Below are positions 8,443 to 18,628 of a stretch of 64,000 bases of DNA, piece by piece. Both the position numbers and the translations under genes were made by a program. The notes below the pieces were generated by a model. The model had not been told where the DNA came from and did not search any database. It was given only the letters and a program-made list of their open reading frames with translations. Within the stretch, counting starts at the first letter, position 1. Each line of letters opens with the position of its first letter. The stretch is from an uncultured Eubacterium sp. (GTDB lineage Bacteria > Bacillota > Clostridia > Oscillospirales > Acutalibacteraceae). The stretch is taken from NCBI GenBank assembly GCA_934561395.1, contig CAKTGF010000001.1:372001-436000 (forward strand), read 5' to 3'.

Positions 8443-8920
8443 CGGCTTCACTCTTATCCTTTTTAAAGCAGTCAAGCAACAGATAGATAACCAGCACTGC
8501 CGCACCGCAGGTAACGGCACAGTCGGCAATGTTGAAAATTGCAAAATCAATAAAAATTGGTTCAATAAAATCAACTACAAATCCAAATCGAACACGGTCG
8601 ATTAAATTGCCTATTCCTCCGGCAACAATAACCCCCAGGCTCCAATAAAGCCAAAGACTCTTGCACCTGTCGGTCATTAAATACCACAAAACTCCGCCGC
8701 ACACAGCCAGGGTCAGCGCCACAAAAACCCACCTTGCGCCGCTAAACATTGAAAATGCCATGCCGGGGTTTTCGGCATACCTAAACTGTGCTATTTTAGG
8801 CAAAAAGGAAACAATTTTTCCCCCTGCCAAATACTTTGCTGCCAAATATTTTGTTATTTGGTCAAATGCAACAATAAGAACAATCATAATGCTGCACCAA
8901 ATATGCTTTTTCTTATGCAT
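8435..8920 (-). CDS. lspA: Lipoprotein signal peptidase II
   Basis: Membrane aspartyl protease that removes signal peptides from diacylated prolipoproteins. The 161 residues contain four hydrophobic segments and the family motifs NPGMAFS, GGIGNLIDRVRFGFVVDFI (first catalytic Asp region) and FAIFNIADCAVTCG (second catalytic Asp). Start preceded by GGAGG. It overlaps rluD by 8 bp and follows ileS by 59 bp; ileS-lspA is a classic pairing. A GC-rich hairpin (8945-8968) lies between them and might moderate transcription. Confidence 0.97.
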   Translation of the reverse strand: MHKKKHIWCSIMIVLIVAFDQITKYLAAKYLAGGKIVSFLPKIAQFRYAENPGMAFSMFSGARWVFVALTLAVCGGVLWYLMTDRCKSLWLYWSLGVIVAGGIGNLIDRVRFGFVVDFIEPIFIDFAIFNIADCAVTCGAAVLVIYLLLDCFKKDKSEADE

Positions 8921-8979
8921 TGCATCCTCCGAAAAAATACTTTAGGAAGCGGCAACACTGCCGCCTCCTATTACGCTGT

Positions 8980-11775
8980 TTATAATCCAAGTTCTGCCAT
9001 TACTGCGGCACACTCAGGGCAAAGTGTTGGATGAGCAGGGTTTTCGCCAACTGCTGTTGAGAATTTCCAGCAACGCTCGCACTTTTCGCCATCTGCCTTT
9101 GCAACATCAATGCTAAGGCCTGCAACATCGCCCTTAACCTTACCCTCGCCCGAGGTAATGTTAACAGCCGATGTAATGAATATTTCAGGGAGCTGAGCCT
9201 TAACGGAGTTAAGGAACTCTGCAAGCTCACCGTCGGCATAAAGGGTAACGCTTGCCTCAAGAGGCTTGCCGATAATCTTTTCGCCACGGGCAATTTCAAG
9301 AGCCTTTTGAACATCGGTTCTTACATCATGGATCCTGTCCCATTTAGCAATGAAAGCCTCGTCGGTTTCAATGTAGTTAGGCTTTGGAATATCGTTAAAG
9401 AGCGGTGATTCTGTATTTCTTGAAGAATCGTGCTTCATTTCGTGCCAAATTTCATCACAGGTAAATGCAAGAATAGGTGTGAGAACAAGGGTTAATGCGT
9501 CAAGCACCTTGTAAAGCACTGTTTGAGCAGCACGCCTTGTTTTTGAATTTGGAGCAGATGTATATAATCTGTTCTTAAGGACATCAAAGTAGAAGTTACT
9601 CATATCAACAACGCAGAAATTGTGGAGCGCATGTGCTGTTGTATGATATTCGTACTCGTTATAGCCCTTTAATGCGGTTTCAAGAACGCTGTCAAGTTTC
9701 ATAAGAGCATACTTATCAAGGTCCTCAAGCTCGTCATTTGCAACCATATCCTTGTCAGGGTCAAAATCGTAAAGGTTGCCAAGACAATATCTTGCAGTGT
9801 TTCTGATTTTTCTGTAATTATCTGAAATTTGCTTTAAGATTTCAGGGCTGATATGAATATCTGCGTGATAATCGGCAGATGCAACCCACAAACGTAGAAT
9901 ATCAGCGCCGTATTTGTTCATTACATCCTGTGGGGAAATACCGTTGCCCAAGGATTTTGACATTTTTCTTCCTTCGCCGTCAACAGTCCAGCCGTGGGTA
10001 ATAATTTCCTTATAAGGTGCACCGTTGCCGCCTGCAACAGATGTAAGAATTGATGATTGGAACCAACCACGATATTGGTCTGCTCCCTCAAGGTAAACAT
10101 CGGCAGGAATATCTAAATAATCTCTGTTTTTGCAAACCGCAGCCCAGGAAGAGCCCGAATCAAACCAAACATCCATAATGTCGGTTTCCTTTTCAAAGCC
10201 GTTAGCCTTGCCGCAGTGCGGGCACTTAAAGCCCTCAGGCAGGAAATACTCTGCATCATGTGCATACCAAGCGTCAGACCCCTCTTGACCGAAGATGTCT
10301 GAAACCTTGTTCATAATGCCCCCGTCAATAATCTCTCTGCCGCAATCCTTACAATATACAACAGGAATGGGAACACCCCATTTTCTCTGGCGTGAAATGC
10401 ACCAGTCTGCACGCTCAACAACCATTGACTGTAATCTTTCCTTACCCCATTCGGGATACCACTTAACATCCTCTGCTGCCTCAACTGCTGCATCCTTGAA
10501 ATCATCAACTGAGCAGAACCACTGGCTTGTGGCACGGAAGATAATCGGCTTGTGGCATCTCCAGCAGTGCGGATATTGGTGCTTAATCTTCTTTAATGCA
10601 AAGAGTGCGCCGATTTCGTCAAGGTGCTGGGCAATGGGCTTGTTAGCCTCGTCTGTTGTAAGGCCTGCAAATTGGCCTGCCTCCTCTGTAAGCACGCCCT
10701 TATCGTCAACAGGAACAACAATAGGAATTTCCTTATATTTTTTACAAACAATAAAGTCGTCAACACCGTGACCGGGAGCAGTGTGAACGCAGCCGGTACC
10801 GCTTTCAAGTGTAACATGGTCGCCCACAATAACAAGTGAGGTTCTGTCAATAAACGGATGAGCGGTTTTCATATATTCAAGCTCTGAACCACGGATAATA
10901 CCCACAGTTTCATAATCGGTAATGCCTGCGTCTGCCATTGCAACAGGTGCAAGGTCGGTAGCCATTACATAATACTCACCATTAGCCTTTAATAATGAAT
11001 ATTCAAAGTTAGGGCCAACACAAATTGCCACATTTGCAGGAAGGGTCCAGGTTGTTGTTGTCCAAATTACAAAATATGTTTTGTCAAGGTCTGCGCCAAG
11101 AGCTTCAAGTTTGCCCATATCGTCGGTAACCTTAAATTTAACATAGATTGAGTGGCATGGGTCCTCGGCATACTCAATTTCAGCCTCTGCAAGGGCAGTA
11201 TTACAATCTGCACACCAATATACAGGCTTTAAACCCTTATAGATATAGCCCTTTGACGCCATTGATGCAAACACCTTGATTTGCTCCTGCTCAAACTCCT
11301 TTTGAAGAGTGATATACGGGTGGTCCCACTCGCCGATAACGCCAAGGCGCTTAAAGCTTTCACGCTGAATGTCAACAAAGCCCAGTGCTGTGTCACGGCA
11401 GATTTTACGCAGTTCCAAATCTGAAATATTAGACTCCGCAGTGATGCCTGCCTTCTTTCTTGCAGCAAGTTCTGTGGGAAGGCCGTGGGTGTCCCAGCCG
11501 GGAACATAGGGCGCTTTAAAGCCGGTCATATTTTTATAACGAACAATAAAGTCCTTAAGTGTTTTGTTAAGTGCGTGGCCAATATGAATATCGCCGTTTG
11601 CATAAGGTGGGCCGTCATGAAGAACAAAAAGGGGTTTCCCGTCGTTATGCTCCATTAAGGCATTGTATTGCTTGCGTGCTTCCCAATTTTTGAGAAAGTC
11701 CGGCTCCCTTTGAGGAAGTGACGCCCTCATGGGAAATTCGGTTTTCGGTAAGTTCAGTGTTTTGTTATAATCCAT
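8980..11775 (-). CDS. ileS: Isoleucyl-tRNA synthetase
   Basis: Class Ia aminoacyl-tRNA synthetase charging tRNA-Ile, with an editing domain against valine. The 931 residues show HIGH (DIHIGHALN, near 66), the KMSKS loop (GRKMSKSLGNG, near 602) and a C-terminal zinc knuckle CERCWK...CPEC. It follows divIVA by 33 bp, so there is no room for a T-box leader; expression must come from the upstream operon promoter or a promoter inside divIVA. Confidence 0.98.
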   Translation of the reverse strand: MDYNKTLNLPKTEFPMRASLPQREPDFLKNWEARKQYNALMEHNDGKPLFVLHDGPPYANGDIHIGHALNKTLKDFIVRYKNMTGFKAPYVPGWDTHGLPTELAARKKAGITAESNISDLELRKICRDTALGFVDIQRESFKRLGVIGEWDHPYITLQKEFEQEQIKVFASMASKGYIYKGLKPVYWCADCNTALAEAEIEYAEDPCHSIYVKFKVTDDMGKLEALGADLDKTYFVIWTTTTWTLPANVAICVGPNFEYSLLKANGEYYVMATDLAPVAMADAGITDYETVGIIRGSELEYMKTAHPFIDRTSLVIVGDHVTLESGTGCVHTAPGHGVDDFIVCKKYKEIPIVVPVDDKGVLTEEAGQFAGLTTDEANKPIAQHLDEIGALFALKKIKHQYPHCWRCHKPIIFRATSQWFCSVDDFKDAAVEAAEDVKWYPEWGKERLQSMVVERADWCISRQRKWGVPIPVVYCKDCGREIIDGGIMNKVSDIFGQEGSDAWYAHDAEYFLPEGFKCPHCGKANGFEKETDIMDVWFDSGSSWAAVCKNRDYLDIPADVYLEGADQYRGWFQSSILTSVAGGNGAPYKEIITHGWTVDGEGRKMSKSLGNGISPQDVMNKYGADILRLWVASADYHADIHISPEILKQISDNYRKIRNTARYCLGNLYDFDPDKDMVANDELEDLDKYALMKLDSVLETALKGYNEYEYHTTAHALHNFCVVDMSNFYFDVLKNRLYTSAPNSKTRRAAQTVLYKVLDALTLVLTPILAFTCDEIWHEMKHDSSRNTESPLFNDIPKPNYIETDEAFIAKWDRIHDVRTDVQKALEIARGEKIIGKPLEASVTLYADGELAEFLNSVKAQLPEIFITSAVNITSGEGKVKGDVAGLSIDVAKADGEKCERCWKFSTAVGENPAHPTLCPECAAVMAELGL

Positions 11776-11808
11776 TAATCTGCGCTCCTTAGATTAGTAT
11801 ATGTAAAA

Positions 11809-13203
11809 TTATTTTTTCTTTTTAAAGAATCCTTTGAATTTGGGTCCGTCATCCTCTTCCTCATCTTCTTCGGGGGGGATAAGTGAAATCGTTTGGGTTC
11901 TGTCTAAATGTGCGTCCTCCTTTTTAACATTAAAGTAGCTTTCAAAGGGAAGCTCCTTTTCGTCAAAAAGCGAATCTTCGGCATCCTCGGGCTCGGTTTC
12001 AACGGTGCGTGACCTTTGATTCCTTGAAAAAGCCTCCACAGCCTCCCTGGGGTCGGCAGGCTCATCATCAAGTTCAATGTTATCAAGGGGTGCGTCGTCA
12101 AGCTCGCTTTCGGGGATTTCTCCTGCGGGCTGCTCGTCGAAATTCTCCTGGGTGTAATCCGATACGCTGTCCTCAACAATTTCAAAATCGTGGTGCTCTT
12201 CCTCTTTTTCCTCGTCCTGCTGCGCAACCTGCTCAGGCTCGTTTTCTATTTGAGAAAAAACCTTTTCCTTTTCTTTTTCAACATTTTTGTTAAAGCTTGC
12301 GATTATTTCATCATGGGCTGCCTCAACAGCCTCGGGATTTTCAATTTCAGGCACATCGTCCTCCGGGGCATCAGTCGGTTCGGGCTGGGGCTCGCTTTCC
12401 TGCTCGGGCTCATCTTTGGGCTCATCATCAATGTTGATTGATGACGGAATAGCCTGTTCCATCTCGTCAATCTCTGAAACAAGGCTTTCTACTTCATTAT
12501 GGATTGATTCGACCTCGCTGTCATCGGTATTGTTGCTTGATTCAAGCTTTGCGCTGTTAAGAAAGCCGAGCTGCTCGCTGTAAAGACCCTTAAGTTTTTC
12601 AATAAACTCCCTTGCGTCCTCCTTCAAGGTTTTGTTAAGGAGCTCGTAAGCCTCCTTTTCCTCCTTGGATTTATCAACAAGGTCGCTGGAAATTTCTCTT
12701 GCCTGATCAAGAACATTTTGTGCCACAATTTTAGCGGAGTTAATAGCCTCGTTAGCCTTTTTCTCAGCGTTTGTAACAATTTGTTCTGCCTTAGCGTTGC
12801 TTTCGGCAATAAGCTGCTCCGACTGAGCGGTGGTGTCAACAATAATATTTTTAGCCTTGGTGGAGGCATCGTCAAGCTGAGCATTTGCCTTGGCAATAAT
12901 GTCCTTTGCCTGCTCGTTTGCCGCATCAATTATGCCCTGAGCCTTTTCCTTTGACTCACGCTTAATTTGGTCGGCCATTTTTTCTGCGGTAATAAGGGCT
13001 GCCTTGATAGAATCCTCTTCCTCACGGTATTCCTCAATCTTTGCAGCAAGGATTTCCATTTTATGATAAAGTTCCTGACTTTCGGCAACATAGCTGTCAA
13101 CTGTGTCTGCCGCATCGTCTAACAGGGTGTTAACCTCATCCTTATCATAGCCAACTTGAACAACCTTTATTTGCTTGTTTCTTATTTCATTAGCACTAAT
13201 CAT
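11809..13203 (-). CDS. divIVA: DivIVA-domain cell division protein with long acidic tail
   Basis: Membrane-curvature-binding scaffold that marks poles and septum. The N-terminus MISANEIRNKQIKVVQVGYDKDEVNTLL matches the DivIVA lipid-binding domain in spacing (shown in parts: ISANEIRNKQ, GYDKDEVN). A coiled coil runs from about residue 40 to 220. The second half is very rich in Glu, Asp and Pro and appears disordered, ending in a basic FKGFFKKKK. At 464 residues it is much longer than B. subtilis DivIVA (164), the extra length being the acidic tail. It sits directly after sepF, as in many Firmicutes, and before ileS. The basic C-terminal tag could contact membrane or nucleic acid; that is speculation. 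Confidence 0.9.
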   Translation of the reverse strand: MISANEIRNKQIKVVQVGYDKDEVNTLLDDAADTVDSYVAESQELYHKMEILAAKIEEYREEEDSIKAALITAEKMADQIKRESKEKAQGIIDAANEQAKDIIAKANAQLDDASTKAKNIIVDTTAQSEQLIAESNAKAEQIVTNAEKKANEAINSAKIVAQNVLDQAREISSDLVDKSKEEKEAYELLNKTLKEDAREFIEKLKGLYSEQLGFLNSAKLESSNNTDDSEVESIHNEVESLVSEIDEMEQAIPSSINIDDEPKDEPEQESEPQPEPTDAPEDDVPEIENPEAVEAAHDEIIASFNKNVEKEKEKVFSQIENEPEQVAQQDEEKEEEHHDFEIVEDSVSDYTQENFDEQPAGEIPESELDDAPLDNIELDDEPADPREAVEAFSRNQRSRTVETEPEDAEDSLFDEKELPFESYFNVKKEDAHLDRTQTISLIPPEEDEEEDDGPKFKGFFKKKK

Positions 13204-13227
13204 TATAATATTCTCCTTGCTCTAATA

Positions 13228-13701
13228 TCACATAAACATTCCGTTGCTTTCAAGCTCATCTATCAAATCGCCCATTACATCAACATTGTAAGGGGTAATA
13301 ATGTATGTTGAGTTTGCAACCCGTTTAATTTGGCCGTTGTTTGCATAGGCAACGCCTGAAAGAAAATCAAGCAAACGCCTTGCAATATCACGATTTGTGC
13401 TTTCAAGGTTAAGTACAACCGTTCTTTTAGCGTTAAGGTTGTCGGCAATTGCGGCAGCCTCTTCATATTTTTCCGGCTTGCACAAAACCACCTGCAACTG
13501 TGTGGTGGTGTTAATGTTAACAACCTTGTCGCTTTTTTGCCTGTGACCTATTCGCTCAGTCCTTTCCTCACGGTCGAAGGACGGAAACGGGCGCTCGGTT
13601 TTTGAAGCCGCCCTTTCAAATGAATTTGAATCGTCGTAGTAATCCTCAAAATCATCGTCGTTATCGTTAATGATTTCCTTGACCTTATCTAAAAATCCCA
13701 T
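13228..13701 (-). CDS. sepF: Cell division protein SepF
   Basis: FtsZ-tethering protein of the divisome. The 157 residues have an N-terminal membrane-binding helix (MGFLDKVKEII), an acidic/Ser-rich linker, and the SepF core with VVLCKPEKYEEA, AKRTVVLNLE, RRLLDFLSGVAYA and YIITPYNVDV. It lies in the conserved order yggS-sepF-divIVA. Confidence 0.96.
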   Translation of the reverse strand: MGFLDKVKEIINDNDDDFEDYYDDSNSFERAASKTERPFPSFDREERTERIGHRQKSDKVVNINTTTQLQVVLCKPEKYEEAAAIADNLNAKRTVVLNLESTNRDIARRLLDFLSGVAYANNGQIKRVANSTYIITPYNVDVMGDLIDELESNGMFM

Positions 13702-13720
13702 CTTTTCATCCCCTTATTAA

Positions 13721-14446
13721 TTAAAAATATTTTCTTGCTCCGAATATTGCAGAGCCCACTCTTACTATATTTGAACCCTCAAGAACTGCGGCCTCATAAT
13801 CGCCGCTCATTCCCATAGAAAGAATTTCCATATCTATATTATCAATTTTTTTGGCCTTAATGTCAACAAATGATTGATGCATGGCCGAAAAATATTTTCT
13901 TACCTCGTTTTCATCGCAAATAGGCGGTATTGTCATTAATCCCTTAATTTTAATTGCAGGCATTTGTGCAATCTCGCCCAGCAGCTCCTCCAGCGACTCC
14001 ATAAAAATTCCGCTTTTAGAGTCCTCCTTGCCCACATTGACCTCAACCAAAACATTTGTGGTAACGCCCTTGTTGACCGACTGCTTGCTGATTTCCTTGG
14101 CAAGCTTAACGGAATCAACGGATTCAATCATATCAACCTCGCCCACAATTTGCTTTACCTTGTTGGTTTGCAGGTGGCCTATAAGGTGCCTTTCAACCCC
14201 GCTAAGGTGCAGGGCGTCACGCTTGCCCAGGTATTCCTGAACCCTGTTTTCTCCGATTAAATCGGCGCCCAAGTCCAAAACCGGGTTAATGTATTCTGCC
14301 TCAATGGTTTTGGTAACGCACATAAGCCTTACATCATCGGTGCTCCTGCCTGCCTTAACAGCCGCCTCATTAACATTTTCCTTAATTCGTTTGTAATTGT
14401 CGATGGTAGCCTTTACTCGCTGCTCATCAAGTATAAACCTTTCCAT
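13721..14446 (-). CDS. yggS: YggS-family PLP homeostasis protein
   Basis: PLP-binding TIM-barrel protein (COG0325) involved in vitamin B6 homeostasis; no catalytic activity is established. Residues VRLMCVTKT hold the PLP lysine, and HLIGHLQTNKV and SMGMSGDYEAAV are family signatures. The start was set at the ATG (MERFILDE); a TTG two codons earlier is possible. It overlaps the upstream HlyD-like gene by 20 bp and precedes sepF by 19 bp, the arrangement typical of Gram-positive division clusters. Confidence 0.93.
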   Translation of the reverse strand: MERFILDEQRVKATIDNYKRIKENVNEAAVKAGRSTDDVRLMCVTKTIEAEYINPVLDLGADLIGENRVQEYLGKRDALHLSGVERHLIGHLQTNKVKQIVGEVDMIESVDSVKLAKEISKQSVNKGVTTNVLVEVNVGKEDSKSGIFMESLEELLGEIAQMPAIKIKGLMTIPPICDENEVRKYFSAMHQSFVDIKAKKIDNIDMEILSMGMSGDYEAAVLEGSNIVRVGSAIFGARKYF

Positions 14447-15659
14447 CCTCAAGATCCTTTCCCTGTGTAATTATCTTATCATAAATACGAATACCGTTTT
14501 GATTGTCGGCATCGTATGAAAGAAGCACATAATCGTCTGTGGAATAAATAATATTTGCCTCTCTGAACTTAACCTGGCTTGAAATAAGCACATAAACGCC
14601 CTTTTTATCATCAACCACATGCACGGCAGATGCAGGAGCCTTTATTCCCTCGTAGGAATCATATCTTATCTCAATATCCGTGGTGCGAACAGCGGCTAAC
14701 TCTGCGTTCATTTCGCTGCATTGCAAAACCAAAACCGTTTGCTCCTTTGTAGCGTTGTCTGCACCGCTTACTATTTTAAATGGTAAAACAGTGTTTTCGT
14801 TATCCTTTAGCGCAACATCCACCTTGTCCCCATCAGAAAAATTCTTAGCCTGCTCTGATGGTATCACACAAACAAAATACCAATTGTAATTTGTTATCAG
14901 CTTGCCTGTGTTTGCCGATGTATCGGCAGTGTTGGAGTTGATTTTATCTATTGCCGAATTAACATCGTCGGCAGTAAGATTTGACACGCTTTCATAATCA
15001 ATATAATTCTCCAGCCCATCGGTATAGCTGGTAAACACGCCTGATTTTTCGGTTGAAATGTAGCCGTTGGGCTTGGTTACGCTGTATGACGAAAGCTGAT
15101 TGCGAATATCCTGAATAATTGTAACCAAATCAACATTTTCGCCGATAATGAGCTGGCGGCTCAAAAGGTCGTCGTTAACATCGTTGGCGGCTGAATTGAT
15201 TTTTTGACTGTCGCCGCTTTCTATTGCCTGAATGTAGCTGTCAACATTTTCGTCAATCTGCTTGTTTATGGATTCTACGCTTGCGGCATGACCAACGGTT
15301 TTTGACTCGATATTTTCATAATATTGCAACTTTTGTTCAAGCTGGGCGTATTTTGAATATGCTGCGGCATCATCCTCGTTTGAAAAGGTCATTGCAACAT
15401 TTCCGCCCACATTGATTTTGTCGCCGTCGTTTAAGCAGGGCACGGTAACGCCGCTTGCCCCGGCTGCCACAACCTCCTCCTGCCTAACGGCAATTGCGGT
15501 TGTGTCAACGCTTTCATACACGGTTGAAAGGGAGGCTGTTTCTGTTTTCAGTTCAATGTGAGTAACAGAATAACATTCGTAAAAAATGTAAACCAGAACC
15601 AACAAAATTACTATGCCGATAGCAAGATTGTCACGCTTAAAAATTTTCACATTGAACAC
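14427..15659 (-). CDS. HlyD-like membrane-anchored adaptor protein
   Basis: Single-span membrane protein with a HlyD/RND-adaptor-like fold. A short cytoplasmic N-terminus and one TM segment (about residues 13-30, LAIGIVILLVLVYIFY) precede a barrel-sandwich half motif (GASGVTVPCLNDGDKINVGG), a helical hairpin (about 110-180), and a beta-rich C-terminus. Genes like this commonly sit just before yggS-sepF in Clostridia, without export partners, so a cell-envelope or division role is more likely than efflux. The function is unproven. It overlaps yggS and lies 4 bp after miaA. Confidence 0.72.
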   Translation of the reverse strand: MFNVKIFKRDNLAIGIVILLVLVYIFYECYSVTHIELKTETASLSTVYESVDTTAIAVRQEEVVAAGASGVTVPCLNDGDKINVGGNVAMTFSNEDDAAAYSKYAQLEQKLQYYENIESKTVGHAASVESINKQIDENVDSYIQAIESGDSQKINSAANDVNDDLLSRQLIIGENVDLVTIIQDIRNQLSSYSVTKPNGYISTEKSGVFTSYTDGLENYIDYESVSNLTADDVNSAIDKINSNTADTSANTGKLITNYNWYFVCVIPSEQAKNFSDGDKVDVALKDNENTVLPFKIVSGADNATKEQTVLVLQCSEMNAELAAVRTTDIEIRYDSYEGIKAPASAVHVVDDKKGVYVLISSQVKFREANIIYSTDDYVLLSYDADNQNGIRIYDKIITQGKDLEDGKVYT

Positions 15660-15663
15660 CTCC

Positions 15664-16587
15664 TTAACTATTTTTCAAAAATTCCCTTACCAGAGCCTGC
15701 GCTCTTGAAATCAGCTCGCTGTCGCTCATTTCGTCGGCATAAAGCCAGTTGATTTTTTCATTTTTCCTGAACCAGGTTAATTGCCGCTTTGCATACCTGC
15801 GGGTTGACTGCTTAATGTTGCTTAACGCCTCATCAAGGGTTATATCCCCGTTAAAATAGGGTTGCAGCTCCTTGTGGCCGATTGCCTGCCTTGATGTAAC
15901 GCCGCAATTGTTTTCAAACTGCCTTGCCTCGTCAATCAGTCCCTTTTCAACCATAAGGTCAACTCGCCTGTTTATACGGTCGTAAAGAACGGCTCTGTCA
16001 GCATAATTAATGCCTATATAAAGTGGGTCATAGGGGCTTTCCTTTAGGCGTGAGCAATGATTTTGCATTGTTTTTGTGGTGCCGCCGTAGCAAAGCTCCA
16101 GTGCCCTTATAACTCGTTTTCTGTTGTTTTTATGAATATTCTTGGCAGCGCTTTCGTCAGCCTTAAGCAAAAGCTCGTATAATTCATCGGTTGTTTTTTC
16201 GTTAAGCTCATTTCGCAGCTTTTCGTTAACCGGAACATCCGCAAAGGTAATATTTTGGGCAAGGCTGTCAATAAAAAGCCCTGTTCCGCCCACAATAACA
16301 GGCAAATGCCCCCTTGCCGTAATTTGGGCAATTTTTTCATTTGCAAGCCTTACAAAATCTGCAACGGAAAAACTTTCCTCCGGCTGCAAAAACTCAAGCA
16401 AATGGTGCTCGATGCCCTGCCGCTCGTTTTCGTCTGCGGCGGCGGTGGCAACCGACATACCCTTGTAAACCTGCATGGAATCGGCAGAAATAATTTCGCC
16501 GTTAAACTCCTTTGCAAGCTCAACGCCCAAAGCTGTTTTGCCCGATGCCGTTGCGCCCACAACGCAAATAATTTTTGTTTTATCCAT
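15664..16587 (-). CDS. miaA: tRNA dimethylallyltransferase
   Basis: Transfers a dimethylallyl group from DMAPP to N6 of A37 in tRNAs reading UNN codons. The 307 residues have the P-loop GATASGKTALG, the tRNA/substrate segment ISADSMQVYKG, GGTGLFIDSL and NRRVIRALE. It shares an operon with miaB, which adds the methylthio group to the same base, and is 11 bp downstream of mutL. Confidence 0.97.
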   Translation of the reverse strand: MDKTKIICVVGATASGKTALGVELAKEFNGEIISADSMQVYKGMSVATAAADENERQGIEHHLLEFLQPEESFSVADFVRLANEKIAQITARGHLPVIVGGTGLFIDSLAQNITFADVPVNEKLRNELNEKTTDELYELLLKADESAAKNIHKNNRKRVIRALELCYGGTTKTMQNHCSRLKESPYDPLYIGINYADRAVLYDRINRRVDLMVEKGLIDEARQFENNCGVTSRQAIGHKELQPYFNGDITLDEALSNIKQSTRRYAKRQLTWFRKNEKINWLYADEMSDSELISRAQALVREFLKNS

Positions 16588-16598
16588 AACTAAACATC

Positions 16599-18596
16599 CT
16601 ATTGAATGCGGCCGAACTGCTTTTCAACATCATATTTTGACATTTTAATCATAACCGGCCTGCCGTGGGGGCAATATCTTATATCCGGCATTGACAAAAG
16701 CTTTTGAACAAATAGATATTGCTCTTGTTCGGATGTATAATCCCCTGCCTTAACTGCGGCACGGCAGGAGGTGGAATGGAAAATCCAATCCATTTTTTCA
16801 GGGGTAATATCGTTTTTACCCTCAAGGAGCTTTTGCGCCGTTTCGCAAATCAAATCTTCAACATCCTCGCCGTTGAGAATTGACGGGCATTCACGCACAA
16901 GCACGGTGCTGTTGCCGAAATCCTCAACTGAAAAGCCGCATTTTCCGTAAAGCTCCAAATTATTGCATACCGCCGAATATTCATCCTTAGCAAGATGAAC
17001 CGCAACAGGCGCCAACAGTACCTGGGAGGCAATCTGTAAATTGCTTTTTAAGCGCTCAAAGTTCATTCTTTCATGAGCGGCATGCTTGTCTATAAAGTAA
17101 ATGGAATTATCCATTTCAATGATGATATAGGTTTTAAACGCCTCGCCTATAAGCCTGAATTCCGGCAAATCAACAAACTTTTCCTCCTGCTTTTGGGCAG
17201 GCGGCTCAATATTATCCGCTGAATTTTCACTTATTTTAGCGGCTTGTGTTGCCGTCGGCTCGTTTTGCGCCTTGTTTTCCGCCTCGATAACAGGAGTATC
17301 CGTTTTTTCGCTCTCTTTATTATCGTTTAAAGAGCTGTCAACCGCCTTGGCAATTGAATCAAGCTCCTTTTTAACATTTTCCTTTGTGATTTCAAATGCT
17401 TCTTGTGCATTTTTAACAGGCTTAACCTCTGTAACCGGCTTAACGGGGCTTGGTGCGGCAACTGCCCAAAAATCGTTGGGGTTAACCTTTTGCTTAAACT
17501 CCATTTGCTTGGGCTTGTCCTCATCCTTGGTATAAAAATCAAGCCTGCCGTTAACAGTGGTTTGCTGTGGCTTGCACTTTGGCTCAAAATGAACCTCCTT
17601 AGGGGTATCGCCCATTTCAATTGCTGACTTAACGCCGTAATACACAAGCTCAAAAATCGGTTTTTCGTTTGCAAAGCGCACCTCAATTTTAGCCGGGTGC
17701 ACATTAACATCCACAAATGAGGTGTCACACTCAATGTTAAGAACACAGCCCGGGAACCTGCCCACCATGATTGAGTTGCGGTATGCCTGCTCCAGCGCTG
17801 CCATAGCAGTTTGACACTTTACAAGCCTTGAATTAATAAAGAAAAATTGCATTGCACGGCTTTTTCTTGATGCAGATGGCTTTGTAACCACGCCGCTGAT
17901 ATGCATATTGTCAACAGTGTAATCCACATCAATAAGCGATTGTGAAAAATCCCTGCCGAAAACCGAATAGACCGTGCTTTTTAAATTGCCGTTGCCTGAT
18001 GTAATCAGGGTCTGCTTGCCGTCACGAATAAATCTGAAGGAAATTTCAGGGTGGCTGATTGCCATTTTGTCAACTATGCCTGCCACTGCGTTACCCTCGG
18101 TAACATCCTTTTTCAAAAACTTCATTCGTGCAGGGGTGTTAAAAAATATATCACGAACAACTATTGTTGTTCCCACCGGGCAGCCTGCGTCTGAAAAATC
18201 AATTTCCTCGCCGCCTGCAATTTCATATCTGCTGCCCAAATCGTTTTCAGGGGTGCGGCTTAAAAGCTCAACCCTTGCAACAGCGGCAATTGACGCCATT
18301 GCCTCGCCCCTAAAGCCTAAAGTGGAAATAGAGTCTAAATCTGTTTGAATTTTAATTTTACTTGTGGCATGGGGAATGAAAACCTTTTTAATTTCTTCCT
18401 TTTCAATTCCGCAGCCGTCATCGGTTATGCGAATGTATGTAGAGCCGCCGTTTTTTATTTCTACAGTAATGTGCTTTGCCCCGGCGTCAACGGAATTTTC
18501 AATCATTTCCTTAACCACCGAGGAGGGGCGCTCAACAACCTCGCCCGCTGCAATAAGCTGATAAACCTCTTTGGGTAAAATATTAATTTTGGGCAA
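16599..18596 (-). CDS. mutL: DNA mismatch repair protein MutL
   Basis: GHKL ATPase and nicking endonuclease acting after MutS. N-terminal ATPase motifs are AAGEVVERPSSVVKE, DDGCGI and TLGFRGEAM. The C-terminal domain has the endonuclease motif as DKHAAHERMNFE (Lys where DQHA has Gln), CPHGRPVM, and the terminal FGRIQ; a Gln/Pro/Glu-rich linker separates the domains. The start was set at TTG (MPKINILPKEV), 8 nt from GGAGG; a GTG three codons upstream overlaps that ribosome site. It is 32 bp after mutS. Confidence 0.96.
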   Translation of the reverse strand: MPKINILPKEVYQLIAAGEVVERPSSVVKEMIENSVDAGAKHITVEIKNGGSTYIRITDDGCGIEKEEIKKVFIPHATSKIKIQTDLDSISTLGFRGEAMASIAAVARVELLSRTPENDLGSRYEIAGGEEIDFSDAGCPVGTTIVVRDIFFNTPARMKFLKKDVTEGNAVAGIVDKMAISHPEISFRFIRDGKQTLITSGNGNLKSTVYSVFGRDFSQSLIDVDYTVDNMHISGVVTKPSASRKSRAMQFFFINSRLVKCQTAMAALEQAYRNSIMVGRFPGCVLNIECDTSFVDVNVHPAKIEVRFANEKPIFELVYYGVKSAIEMGDTPKEVHFEPKCKPQQTTVNGRLDFYTKDEDKPKQMEFKQKVNPNDFWAVAAPSPVKPVTEVKPVKNAQEAFEITKENVKKELDSIAKAVDSSLNDNKESEKTDTPVIEAENKAQNEPTATQAAKISENSADNIEPPAQKQEEKFVDLPEFRLIGEAFKTYIIIEMDNSIYFIDKHAAHERMNFERLKSNLQIASQVLLAPVAVHLAKDEYSAVCNNLELYGKCGFSVEDFGNSTVLVRECPSILNGEDVEDLICETAQKLLEGKNDITPEKMDWIFHSTSCRAAVKAGDYTSEQEQYLFVQKLLSMPDIRYCPHGRPVMIKMSKYDVEKQFGRIQ

Positions 18597-18628
18597 GTGC
18601 GTCACCTCCGCAAAGCGTTACCGCTCTT

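Noticed and set aside
8921..8979. Hairpin between ileS and lspA as a terminator
   Set aside because: GC-rich stem present but T-run is displaced; the genes are normally one operon.
10295..10771. Plus-strand ORF of 158 codons inside ileS
   Set aside because: Antisense shadow of a conserved essential gene.
11776..11808. T-box leader before ileS
   Set aside because: Only 33 bp between divIVA and ileS and no AGGGTGG motif.
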